DNA from: Aristolochia californica
Lineage: Eukaryota > Streptophyta > Magnoliopsida > Piperales > Aristolochiaceae
Length of the DNA: 64,000 nucleotides
Direction of reading: 5' to 3'
Assembly (NCBI GenBank): GCA_029961685.1
Contig: JARWKL010000008.1
Coordinates: 19,687,981-19,751,980, forward strand
Position 1 is the first letter of the stretch, and each line of letters begins with the position of its first letter. The translations under genes were made by a program, and so were the position numbers. This document shows, piece after piece, positions 28,301 through 40,800 of the stretch. Under the pieces are notes generated by a model. It was not told where the DNA came from. It was given only the letters and a program-made list of their open reading frames with translations, and searched no databases.

Positions 28301-29272
28301 CAAAACTTGAGTTTTCACTTTCCCTTCATCACGTAAACAAAAAAAAGAGATAAAAGGCAAAAAGATCAGAACAAACTGAAAATGTTAGAGTTTATGTATG
28401 GAAAGAATTTAAAGCAATAAACAAATGTAATTATGGAAAATTTATTCGCACACCACAAATGAACACAAAAGTTTCGTTATCCATGTTTGGGAAATTCCAC
28501 TAGTTCAACCCTAATTGCTCGGAATGTGATAAGAAAGATATTTTTCCACACATGTTTTAAAAAATGGATATGCATGCTTGATACATGTTAAAGATGCAAA
28601 TCACCTATGGATCCAAAACCTTTTATAGAGAACAAGCTATTATTTTTCCATTTAAAAAAAGCTGACCTAACGATCATAGATTATTGTAAAGTGATTTAAC
28701 ATGCGTAACTAGCTATATTTTTGTAAGGGATGACTTATGGATTGCGAGTCAACACTCAGTTAAAAATTCCCCACCTCCCCCTTTTCTCGACGATTGCAGA
28801 ACCCGATATATAAAAAATAAAAAAATTTTACAATCACTAAAAATTATAAACACTTTCTGAAATTATCTCTCTCTATATTTGTTCATTGTAATTTCCCGTT
28901 TAGATGTATACTTTTTTCCTAAATCAAAACTTCAGTTTTCATTTTCCCTTCATCTCGTAAACATCAAAAAGAGATAAAACGCAAAGAGATCACTTCAAAA
29001 TGAAATTTTTAGAGTTTATGTACGGAAAGAATTTAAAGCAATGAAAAAATTTAAGAAAAGTAAATTTATTCACAAACCACAATTTAATACAAAAGTTTTG
29101 CTATCCAAGTTTGGGTAATTCCACTAGTTCAACCCTAATAGCTTGGAATTTTATAAGAATGAGATTTTTCTACACATGTTTTAAAAAATAGATATGCCCG
29201 CTTGAAACATGTTAAAGATACAAATTACCTAAGGATCGAAACCTTTTAAAGAGAATAACATTAAATTCTCAA
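25342..29272 (+). repeat. 6-unit HOR, copy 2 (3,931 bp)
   Basis: Units start at 25342 (S), 25994 (L), 26672 (S), 27324 (L) and 27999 (S), with a truncated L unit from about 28631. Order, classes and the deletion in the sixth unit match copy 1. The two copies are directly adjacent, so they are a true tandem repeat of the HOR. Small differences are scattered and include CpG transitions and A-run length changes. Confidence 0.92.
28624..28640. other. Same deletion junction in HOR copy 2
   Basis: The join ttatagagaacaagctatt has the same breakpoints as near 24700. The deletion existed before the HOR was tandemly duplicated, and it is a clean marker for that HOR lineage. Confidence 0.88.
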
Positions 29273-29500
29273 GTGAACGTGCGGTGGGATATTTTCCCGA
29301 GTCAAACAATCCATTATTTTGCCGATTTACAAAAAGTTTACCTAACGATCAGCGTAACGGACTATATTTTTGTAAGGAATGACTTATGGATTGGGAGTCA
29401 ACACTCAGTTAAAAATCCCCCGCCTCCCCCTTTTCCCGACAATTACAGAACCTGATATATAAAAATTGAAAAGCGTGTACAATCCGTTAAAAATTACGGA
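29273..29500 (+). repeat. Start of a third 6-unit HOR copy, truncated
   Basis: The first ~230 bp match the first S unit of copies 1 and 2, including tccattattttgccgattt, the gtaacggactatat variant and the unusual gcgtgtacaatccgttaaaa. After about 29500 the diagnostic bases of that unit (for example cttgcgttttcactttt) are replaced by ordinary ones (cttgatttttcactttcc). The HOR run therefore ends inside a unit, as expected for a crossover out of register. Confidence 0.82.
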
Positions 29501-31679
29501 TAATTTTTGGAATTATCTCTCTCTACATTTGAGTATTGTGCATTTCTATTTAAGATGTATACTTTATCTTAAATCAAAACTTGATTTTTCACTTTCCCTT
29601 TATCTCGAAAACAAAAAAAAAGAGATAAAAGGCTGAAAGATCACAACAAACTGAAAATTTAAGTGTTTATGTATGGAAAGAATTTAAAGCAATAAACAAA
29701 TGTTAGTAAAGAAAATTTATTCACACCCCACAAATGAACACAACAATTTTGTTATCCAAGTTTGGGAAATTCCACTGGTTCAACCCTAATTGCTCGGAAT
29801 TTTAAAAGAAAGAGATTTTTCTACACATGATTTAAAAAATGGATATGCATGCTTGAAACATGTTAAAGATGCAAATGACCTATAGATCCAAAACATTTTT
29901 AGAGAATAACAATAAAATCTCATGTGAACATGCGGTGGGATATTTACTCGAGTCAAACAAGTTATTATTTTGCCCATTTACAAAATGTTGAACTAAAGAT
30001 CATAGATGATTGTAAAGTGATTTATCATACGTAATGGGCTATCTTTTTGTATGGAATGACTTATGGATTGCGAGTCAACACTTAGTTAAATATTCCCACG
30101 CCTCCCCCTTTTCTTGATGATTGCAGAACCTGATATATAAAAACTAAAAAAAGTTTACAATCCCTAAAAATTACGAACACTTTTTGGAATTATCTCTCTC
30201 TATATTTTTGTATTGTGCATTTCAATTTTAGATGGATACTTTTTTCTTAAATCAAAACTTGAGTTTTCACTTTCCCTTAATCTTGTAAGCGAAAAAAGAG
30301 ATAAAAGGCAAATAGATCACAACAAACTGAAAATTTTAGAGTTTATGAATGGAAAGAATTTAAAGCAATAAAAAGATGTAAATAAATAAAATTATTCACA
30401 CACCACAAATAAACCCAAAAGTTTTGTTATCCAAGTTGGGGAAATTCCACAAGTTCAAACCTAATAGCCAGGAATTTTATAAGAAGATATTTTTCTACAC
30501 ATGCTTTAAAAAATAGATATGCTTGCTTTAAACATGTTAAAGATGCAAGTGACCTATGGATCCAAACCTTTTAAAGAGAATAACATTAAATTCTCATGTG
30601 AAAGTGCAGTCGGATATTCACCCGAGTAAAATAAGCCATTATTTTGCCAATTTACAAAAAGCTAACCTAACGATCATAGATGATTGTAAAGTAATTTATC
30701 ATGCCTAATGGGCTATATTGTTTAAAGCAATGACTTATGGATTGGGAGTCAACACTCAGTTAAAAATCCATTGCCTCCCCCTTTTCCCGACGTTTGCAGA
30801 ACCTGAAATTTAAAAACTAAAAAGAGTTTCCAATCCCTAAAAATTACAGATACTTTTTGGAATTATCTCTCTCTACATTTGTGCATTCTGCATTTCCATT
30901 TTAAACGTATACGTTTTTCTTAAATAAAAACTGGAGTTTTCACTTCCCTTTCATCTCGTAAACAAAAAAAAGAGATAAAAGGAAAATAAATCACAACAAA
31001 ATGAAATTTTTAGAGTTTCTGTACGAAAACAATTTAAAGAAATAAAAAAATATAAGTAAAGAAAATTTATTCACACCCCACAAATGAACACAAAATTTTT
31101 GTTATCCAAGTTTGGGTAATTCCACTAGTTCAACCCAAATAGCTCGGAATTTTATAAGAAAGAGATTTATCTACATATGTTTTAACAAATGGATATGCAT
31201 GTTTGAAACATGTTAAAGATGCAAATGACCTATGGATCCAAATCTTTTAAAGAGAATAACATTAAATTCTCAAGAGAACATGTGGTGGGATACTGACCCG
31301 AGTCAAACAAGCCATTATTTTGCCCATTTAAAAAAAGCTGACCCAATGATCGTAGATGATTGTAAAGTGATTTATCATGCGGAACGGGCTAAATATTTGT
31401 AAGGAATGACTTATGGATTGGGAGTCAACACTCAATTAAAAGTCCCTCGCCACCCCCTTTTCTCGACGATTGCAGAACCTGATATATAAAAACTAAAAAG
31501 TGTTTACAATCCCTAAAAATTATAGCCACGTTTTGGAATTATATCTCTCTACATTTGTGCATTCTACGTTTCCATTGTAGATGTATACTTTTTTCTTAAA
31601 TCAAAACCTGAGTTTTCACTTTCCCCTCATCTCGTAAACATAAAAAAGAGATAAAAGGCAAATAGATCGCATCAAAATT
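29501..31679 (+). repeat. Divergent units between HOR run and duplication copy B
   Basis: Unit starts are 29924, 30598 and 31274, all L. They do not continue the 6-unit HOR. The unit at 31274 shows the gccaccccctttt form of the C tract also seen in L units of the HOR. The unit at 30598 carries cattttaaacgtatac near 30900, like 3266 and 19397. In copy A of the long duplication this stretch is absent, and the HOR fragment there joins copy A almost directly near 2.3 kb. Confidence 0.75.
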
Positions 31680-32704
31680 AAAATTTTAGAGTTTATGTAA
31701 GGAAAGAATTTAAAGCAATGAAAAATGTAATAAAATAAAATTTATTCACAAACCACAAATTAACACAAAAGTCTTGTTATCCAAGTTTGCCTAATTCCAC
31801 TAGTTCAACCCTAAAAGCTCGAAATTTTATAAGAAAAAGATTTTTCTACACATGTTTTAAAAAATAGATATGCACGCTTGAAACATGTGAAAGATGCAAA
31901 TGACCTATGGATCCAATCCTTTTAAACTGAATAACATTAAATTCTCAAGTGAACGTGCGGTGGGATATTTTCCCGAGTCAAACAAGCTATTATTTTGCAC
32001 ATTTATAGAAGAGCTAACCTAACGATCAGCGTAACAGGGTATATTTTTGTAAGGAATGACTTATGGATTGGGAGTCGACACTCAGTTAAAAATCCCGCTC
32101 CTCCCCCTTTTCCCGAAGATTGCAGAACCTGATATATAGAGACTAAAAAGAGTTTATAGTCCCTAAAAATTACGGCCACTTTTTGGAATTATCTCTCTCT
32201 ACATTTGTGCATTGTGCATTTCCATTTTAGATGTATACTTTTATCTTAAATCAAAACTTGAGTATTCACTTTCCCTTCATCTCGGAAACAAAACAAAAAA
32301 GAGATAAAAGGCAAAAAGATCACAACAAATTGAAAATTTTCAAGTTTTATGTATGGAAAGAATTTAAAGCTATAAAAGAATGCAAGTAAAGAAAATTTAT
32401 TCACACACCACAAACGAACACAAAAGTTTTCTTATCATAGTTTGGTAAATTCCACTAGTTCAACCCTAATTGTTCGGAATTTTATAAGAAAGAGATTTTT
32501 CTACACATGTTTTAAAAAATGGATTTGCATACTTGAAACATGTTAAAGATGCAAATGACCTATGGTTCCAAACCTTTTAAAGAAAAAAATATTAAAATCT
32601 CAAGTGAACGTGCGATGGGATATTTACTTGAGTCAAACAAGCCATTATTTAGCCCATTTACAAAAAGCTGACCTAACCATCATGGATGATTATAAAGTGA
32701 TTTA

Positions 32705-32865
32705 CCATCCGTAACGGGCTATATTTTTGTAAGGAATGACTTAAGGATTGGGAGTCAACACAAGGTTAAAAATCCCCCGCTATATTTTTCATGCCTAACA
32801 CGCTATATTTTTACGGAATGGCTTATGGATTGGGAGTCAACACTCAGTTAAATATCCCCCGCCTC
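32705..32865 (+). repeat. Internal partial tandem duplication, copy B partner
   Basis: This is the same 80-bp local duplication as at 3367-3525, with the same junction (tcccccgctatatttttcat) and the same altered bases catgcctaacac. It makes the unit starting at 32604 757 bp long. Sharing the exact junction shows common descent of the two units. Confidence 0.87.
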
Positions 32866-34359
32866 CCCCTTTTCCCGAGGATTGCATAACCTGAAATTTT
32901 AAAACAAAAAAGAGTTTCCAATCCCTAAAAAGTACAGAAACTTTTTGGAATTTTCTCTCTCTACATTTGTGCATTGTGAATTTCCATTTTAAATGTATAC
33001 TTTTTTCTTAAATTAAAACTTGAGTTTTCACTTCCCTTTCATCTTGTAAAATAAAAGGGAGATAAAAGGCGAATAGATCACAACAAAATGAAAATTTTAG
33101 AGTTTATGTACGGAAAAAATTTAAAGCAATAAACAAATGCAAGTAAAGAAAATTTATTCATATCCAACAAATGAACACAAAAGTTTTGTTATCCAAGTTT
33201 GGGTAATTCCACTACTTCAACCCAAATAGCTCGGAATTTTATGAGAAAGAGATTTATCTACATATGTTTTAAAAAATGGATATGAATGCTTGAAACATGT
33301 TAAAGATGCAAATGTCCTAAGGATCCAAATCTTTTAAAGAGAATAACATTAAATTCTCAAGAGAACATGCGGTGGGCTATTTACCCAAGTCAAACAAGCC
33401 ATTATTTTGCCAATTTACAAAAAGCTGACCTAACGATCATAGAGGATTATAAAGTTATTTATCAAGCGTAACAGGCTTTATTTTTGTAGGGAATGACTTA
33501 TGGATTGGGAGTCAACACTCAGTTTAAAATCCCTTGCCTCCCTCTTTTCCCGACTGATGAAGAACTAGATATATAAAAACTAAAAAGAGTTTACAAACCG
33601 TAAAAATTAAAAACACTTTTCGGAATTATCTCTCTCTACATTTTTTGCATTGTGCATTTCCATTTCAGATGTATACTTTTTTCTTAAATAAAAACTTGAG
33701 TTTTCACTTTCCCTTCATCTCGTAAGCAAACAAAAAAAGAGATTAAAGGCAAGTACAGCACAACAAAATGAAAATTTTAGAGTTTATGTATGGAAAGAAT
33801 TTAAAGCAATGAACAAATGTAAGAAAATAAAATTTATTCACACACAACAAATGAACACAAAAGTTTTGCTATCCAAGTTTCGGTAATTCCACTCGTTCAA
33901 GCCTAATAGCTCAGAATTTTATATGAAAGAGATTTTTCTACACATGTTTTAAAAAATAGATATGCCTGCTAAAAACATGTTAAAGATACTAATGACCAAT
34001 GGATCCAAACGTTTTAAACAGAATAAAATTAAATTCTCAAGAGAACGTGCGGTGGCATATTTACCCGAGTCAAACAAGCAATTATTTTACCCATTTACCT
34101 AAAGCTGACCTAACGATCATAGATGATTGTAAAGTGATTTATGATGCATAAGAGGCTAAATTTTTGGAAGGAATGACTTATGGATAGGGAGTCAAAACTC
34201 AGTTAAAAATCCCCCGCCACCCCCTTTTCCCGAAGATTGCAGAACCTGATATATAAAAAATAAAAAGAGTTTACAATCCCTAAATATTACAGGCACATTT
34301 TGGAATTATCTCTCTCTACATTTATGCATTCTACATTTCCATTTTAGATTGATACATTT

Positions 34360-34670
34360 TTCTTAAAGGTAAATAGATCACATTAAAATTAAAGTTTTAG
34401 ATTTTATGTGTGGGAAGAATTTGAAGCAATGAACAAATGTAATAAGAGTAAATTTATTCACAAACCACAAATTAACACAAAAGTCTTGTTATCCAAGTTT
34501 GGGTAATTCCACTAATTCAACCCTAATAGCTCGGATTTTTATAAGAAAGAGAATTTTTTACACATGTTTCAAAAAGTAGATATGCACGCTTGAATCATGT
34601 TAAAGATGAAAATGACATTAAATTCTCAAGTGAATAACCTTTTAAAGAGAATAACATTAAATTCTCATGT
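34360..34670 (+). other. 55-bp deletion plus local rearrangement in one unit (copy B)
   Basis: The same deletion (tttttcttaaaggtaaataga) and the same replacement of the GGATCC segment by an extra attaaattctcaagtgaa are present here as in copy A. The extra copy is less altered in B, so B probably keeps the older state of that small duplication. Confidence 0.82.
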
Positions 34671-34812
34671 GAACGTGTGGTGGGATATTTTTCCGAGTCA
34701 AACAAGCCATTATTTTGCCCATTTACAAAAATCTGACCCAACGATCAGCGTAACGGGCTATATTTTTGTAAGGAATGACTTATGGATTGGGAGTCAACAC
34801 TCAGTTAAAAAT

Positions 34813-34818
34813 CCCCCC

Positions 34819-34853
<35 letters not shown>
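34813..34853 (+). repeat. Expanded C tract, C6-T-C34
   Basis: This is the partner of the tract at 5473. Six C, one T and then 34 C in a row make it the longest homopolymer in the window. The expansion accounts for about 27 bp of the length difference between the two S units (647 and 674 bp). It also creates a run of proline codons in one frame, which is a by-product. Exact length is uncertain, because long C runs are error-prone in sequencing. Confidence 0.85.
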
Positions 34854-37800
34854 TTTTCCCGACGATTCCAGAACCTGATATATAAAAACTGAAAAGTGAT
34901 TACAATCCCTAAAAATTACGGACACTTTTATGAATTATCTCTCTCTACATTTGTGCATTGTGCATTTCCATTTTAGATGTATACTTTTATTTTAAATCAA
35001 AACTTGACTTTTCACTTTCCCTTCATCTCGAAAAAAAAAAAAGATTAAAGACAAAAAGATCAGAACAAACTGAAAATTTTCGAGTTATGTATGGAATGAA
35101 TTTAAAGCAATAAACAAAATTTTAGTTAAGAAAATTTATTCACACACCACAAATGAACACAAAAGTTTTGTTATCCAAGTTAGGGAAATTCCACTAGATC
35201 AACCCCAATTTCTTGGAATTTTATAAGAAAGAGATTTTTATACACATGTTTTAAAAAATGGATATGCATGCATGATACATGTTAAAGATGCAAATGACCT
35301 ATGAATCCAAACCTTTTATAGAGAATAACATTAAAATCTCAAGTGAACATGCGGTGGAAAATTTACTCGAGTCAAACAAGCTATTATTTTCTCCATTTAC
35401 AAAAAGCTGACCTAACGATCATAGACGATTGCAAAGTGATTTATCATGCATAAAGGGCAATATTTTTGTAAGGAATGAGTTATGGATTGCGAGTCAACAC
35501 TCAGTTAAAAATTCCCCGTCTCCCCCTTTTCTCGTCTATTGCAGAACCTAATATATAAAAACTAAAAAAAGTTTACAATCCCTAAAAATTACAAACACTT
35601 TCTAGAATTATCTCTCTCTATATTTGTGCATTGTGCATTTCCATTTTTGATGTATACTTTTTCATCAATCAAAACTTGAGTTTTCACTTTCCCTGCATCG
35701 TGTAAACATGAAAAAGAGATAAAAGGCAAAGAGATGACTTGAAAATGAAAGTTTTAGAGTTTACGTATGGAAAGAATTTAAAGCAATGAACAAATGTAAG
35801 AAAAGAAAATTTATTCACAAACTGCAAATTAACACAAAATTCTTGTTATCCAAGTTTTGGTAATTCCACTAGTTCAACCCTAATTGCAATGGAGTTTTAT
35901 TCGAAAGAGGTTTTTCTACACATGTTTTAAAAAAAATATATGCCCGCTTGAAACATGTTAAAGATGCAAATGACCTAAGGGTCCAAACCTTTTAAAGAGA
36001 ATAACATTAAATTCTCAAGTGAACAAGCGGTTGGATATTTACTCGAGTAAAACAAGCTATTATTTTACCCATTCACAAAAAACTGACCTAACGATCATTG
36101 ATGATTGTAAAGTGATCTATCATGCGTAACGGGCTATATTTTTGTAAGGAATGACTTGTGGATTGGGTGTCAACACTCAGTTAAAAACCCCCCCGCCTCC
36201 CCCTTTTCCCGACAATTGCAAAACCTGATATATAAAAACTAAAAAGAGTTTGCAATCCTTAAAAATTACAAACACTTTTTGGAATTATCTCTCTCTACAA
36301 TTGTGCATTGTGCATTTCCATTTTAGATGTATACTTTTTTCTTACATCAAAAGTTGAGTTTTCACATTCCCTTCAAATCGTAAACAAAAAAAGAGATTAA
36401 ATGCAAATAAATCACAACAAAATGAAGATTTTAGAGCTGATGTATGGAAAGAATTTAAAGCTATAAAAAAATGTAATTAAATAAATTTTATTCACACACC
36501 AAAAATGAACACAAAATTTTTCTTTTCCAAGTTTGGGGAATTCCACTAGTTCACCCCGAATAGCACGGAATTTTACAAGAAAGATATTTTTCTACACATG
36601 TTTTAAAAAATGGATATGCATGCTGGAAACATGTTAAAGATGCAAATGACCTATGGATCCAAAGCTTTTAAAGTGAAAAATATTAAATTCTCATGTAAAC
36701 GAGCAGTGGGATATTTACCCGAGTCGAACAAGCCACCATTTTGCCTATATACAAAAAGCTGACCTTACGATTATAGATGATTGTAAAGTGATTTACCATG
36801 CGTAACGGGGTATATTTTTTTAAGGAATGACTTATGGATTGAGAGTGAACACTCTTTTAAAAATCCCCCGCCTCCCCCTTTTCCCGAAGATTGTAGAACC
36901 TGATATATTAAGACTAAAATGAGTTTACAATCCCTTAAAATTGCAAACACTTCTTGGAATTATCTCTCTCTACATTTGTGCATTGTGCATTTCCATTTTA
37001 GATGTATACTTTTTTCTTAAATCAAAACTTGAGTTTTCACTTTTCCTTATCTCGTATACAAAAAAAAGAGATAAAAGGCAAATTGAACACAATAGACTCA
37101 AAATTTTAGTGTTTATGTATGCAAAGAATTTAAAGCAATGAACAAATATAAGTAAATAAAATTTATTGACACACCAAAAATGAACAAAAAAGTATAGTTA
37201 TCCAAGTTTGGGAAATTCCACTAGTTCTACCCTAATAGCTCGGAATTTTTTAAGAAGTGATTTTTCTAAACATGTTTTAAAAAATGGATATGCAAGCTTG
37301 AAACATGTTAAAGATGCAAATTTCCTATGGATCCAAACCTTTTAAAGAGAATAACATTAAATTCTCAACTAAATGTACGGTGGGATATTTTCCAGAGTCA
37401 AACAAGCCATTTTTTTCCCATTTCCAAAAAGCTGACCTAACGATTATAGGTGATAGGAAAGTGATTTATCAAGCATAACTGGCTATATTTTTGAAAGGAA
37501 TTACTTATGGATTGGGAGTCAACACTCAGTTAAAAATCCCCTACCTCCCCCTTTTCTCAACGATTGCAAAACCTGATATATAAAAGCTAAAAATATTTTA
37601 CAATCCCTATAAATTATAGACACTTTTTTAAATTATCTCTCTCTATATTTGTGCGTTGTGTATTTCTATTTTAGATGCATACTTTTTACTTAAATCAAAA
37701 CTTGAGTTTTCACTTTCCCTCCATCTCGTAAACAAAAAAAAAGAGATAAAAGGCAAATAGATCTCAAAAAAAAGAAAATTTTAGAGTTTATGTATGGAAA

Positions 37801-40800
37801 GAATTTATAGAAATAAACAAATGTAAGTAAAGAAAATTTATTCACAGACCACAAACGATTACAAAAGTTTTGTTATCCAAGTTTGGGAAATTCCACTAGT
37901 TCAACCCTAATAGCTCGGAATTTTATAAAAAAGAGATTTTTCTTCATATGTTTTAGAAAAAGGATGTGCATGTTTGAAACATGTAATAAATGCAAATGAC
38001 CTACAGATCCAATCCTTTTGAAGGGAATAACATTAAATTCTCAAGTGAACGTGCGGTGGGCTATTTACCCAAGTGAAACAAGCCATTATTTTGCCCATTG
38101 ACAAAAAGCTGAACGAAGGATCATAGTTGATTGTAAAGTGATTTATCATGCGTAACGGGCTATATTTTTTTAAGTAATGACTTATAGATTGGGAGTCAAC
38201 ACTCAGTTAAAAGTCCCCCGCCTCCCCTATTTCCCAATGATTGCATAACAAAATATATAAAAACTAAAAAGAGTTACAATTCCTAAAAATTACAAACACT
38301 TTTTGGAATTATCTCTCTCTAAATTTTTGGATTGTTCATTTCCATTTTAGATGTATACTTTTTTCTTAAATCAAAACATGAATTTTCGCTTTTCCTTCAT
38401 CTCGTAAACAAAAAAAGGAGATAAAAGGCAAATAAATCACTACAAACTGAAAATTTTAGAGTTTATGTATGGAAAGAATTTAAAGCAATAAAGAAATGTA
38501 AGTAAAGAAAATTTATTCACTCACCACAAATGAAGACAAAAGTTTCATTATCCATGTTTTGGAAATTCCACTAGTTCAACCCTCATAGCTCGGAATTTTA
38601 TAAGAAAGAGATTTTTCTATTCATGTTTTAAAAAATGGATATGCATGCATGAAACAAGTTAAAGATGAAAATGACCTATGGATGCATTCCTTTTAAAGAG
38701 AATAACATTAAATTCACAAGAGAATGTGCGGTGGAATATTTACCCGAATCAAACAAGCCATTATTTTGCCCATTAACTAAAAGCTGACCTAACGATCATA
38801 GATGATTGTAAAGTGATTTATCATGCGTAATGGGCTATATTTTTGCATGGAATGACTTATGGATTGGGAGACAACACTCTGTTAAAAATCCCCCGCCTCC
38901 CCCTTTTCCCGATGATTGCATAACCTAATATATAAAAACTAAAAAGAGTTTACAATCCCTAAAAATTACAAACACATTTTGGAATTATCGCTCTCTACAT
39001 TTGTGCATTATGCATTTCCATTTTAGATGTATACTTTTTTCTTAAATTAGAACTTGAGTTTTCACTTTCCCTTCATCTCGTAAACAAAAAAAAGAGGTAA
39101 AAGGCAAATAGCTCACAAAAAAATGAAAATTTTAGAGTTGATGTATGGGAAGAATTTAAAGCAATAAACAAATGTAAGTGAAAAAAATTTATACCCACAC
39201 CACAAATTAACACAAAAGTTTTGTTATCCAAGTTTGGGAAATTCCTTTTAGTACAACCCTAATAGCTCGGAATTTTATAAGAAAGAGATTTTTCTACACA
39301 TGTTTTAAAAAATGGATATGCATGCTTGAAACATTTTCAAGATGTAAATGACCTATGGATCCAAACCTTTTAAAGAGAATAGCACTAAATTCTCAAGTGA
39401 ACATGCGATGGGATATTTACACGAGTCAAACAAGCCATTGTTTTGCCCATTTACAAAAAGCTGAACTATGGATCATTAATGATTTTAAAGTGATTTATCA
39501 TGCATAAAGAGCTATATTTTTGAAGGAACGAATTATGGATTCGGAGTCAGCACTTAATTAAAAATCCCCCCTCCCCCTTTTCCCGACGATTGCAGAACCT
39601 GATATATAAAAACTAATAAGAGTTTACAATCCCTAAAAATTACAAACACTTTTTTTGGAATTATCTCTCTCTACAATTTTTCATTGTGCATTTCCATTTT
39701 AGATGTATACTTTTTTCTTAAATCAAAAATTGAGTTTTCACTTGCCCTTCATCTCATAAACAAAAAAAAGAGATAAATGGCAAATAGATCACAACAAACT
39801 GAAAATTTTAGAGATTATATTTGGAAAGAATTTAAAGCAATAAAAAAATTTTAAAAAATAAAATTAGTCAGACACGACAAATGAACACAAAATTTTTGTT
39901 ATCCAAGTTTGGGAAATTCAACTGTAAGAGCTTGGAATTTTATAAGAAGATTTTTTTCTACACATGTTTTAAAAAATAGATATGCATGCTTTAAACATGT
40001 TAAATATGCAAATGACCTATGGATCCAAACCTTTAAAAGAGAATAACATTAAATTCTCAAGTGTACGTGCAGTGGGATATTTACCCGAGTCAAATAAGCC
40101 ATTAGTTTGCCCATTTAAAAAAAGGTGACCTAACGATCATACATGATTGTAAAGTGATTTATCATTTGTAATGGGTTATACTTTTTTAAAGAATGAGTTA
40201 TGGATTGGGAGTCAACACTTAATTAAAAATTCTCCGCCTCCCCCTTTTCCCGACGATTGTAGAACCTGAAATATAAAAATAAAAAGAGCATCCAATCCCT
40301 AAAAATTACGGACACTTTTTGGAATTATTTCTCTCTACTTTTGTGCATTGTCCATTTGCATTTTAAACGTATACTTTTTCTTAAATAAAAACTTGAGTTT
40401 TCACTTCCCCTTCATCTCGTAAACAAAAAAATGAGATAAAAGGCAAATAGATCAGAACAAAATGAAAATTTCAGAGTTTATGTTCAGAAAAAATTTAAAA
40501 CAATAAAGAAATGTAAGTAAGGAAAATTTATTCACACCCTACAAATGAACACAAATGTTTTCTTATCCAAGTTTGGGTAATTCCACTAGTTCAACCCTAA
40601 TAGCTCGGAATTTTATAAGAAAGAGATTTATCTATATATGTCTTAAAATATGGATATGCATTCTTGAAACATGTTAAAGATTCAAATGACCTATGGATCC
40701 AAATATTTTAAAGAGAATATCATTAAATTCTCAAGAGAACGTGCGGTGGGATATTTACCTTAGTCAAACAAGCCATTATTTTGCCTATTTACAAAAAGCT

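Noticed and set aside
34813..34853. Possibility that the long C run is purely a sequencing or assembly artefact
   Set aside because: Not excluded for exact length. But the partner unit at 5473 and the unit at 42928 also show expanded runs, so a real expansion is more likely than an isolated error.
34597..34878. 93-codon frame with a proline run
   Set aside because: The proline run is the translation of the expanded C tract, and the rest is ordinary satellite sequence.
36941..37141. Hydrophobic 66-codon frame that could look like a membrane peptide
   Set aside because: The hydrophobic residues come from T-rich codons of the unit (tttttctt and similar). The frame is broken in most other units. 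The same applies to frames at 44249, 44413, 49084, 53651 and 59655, and to the minus-strand frames at 29786, 44447 and 49847.
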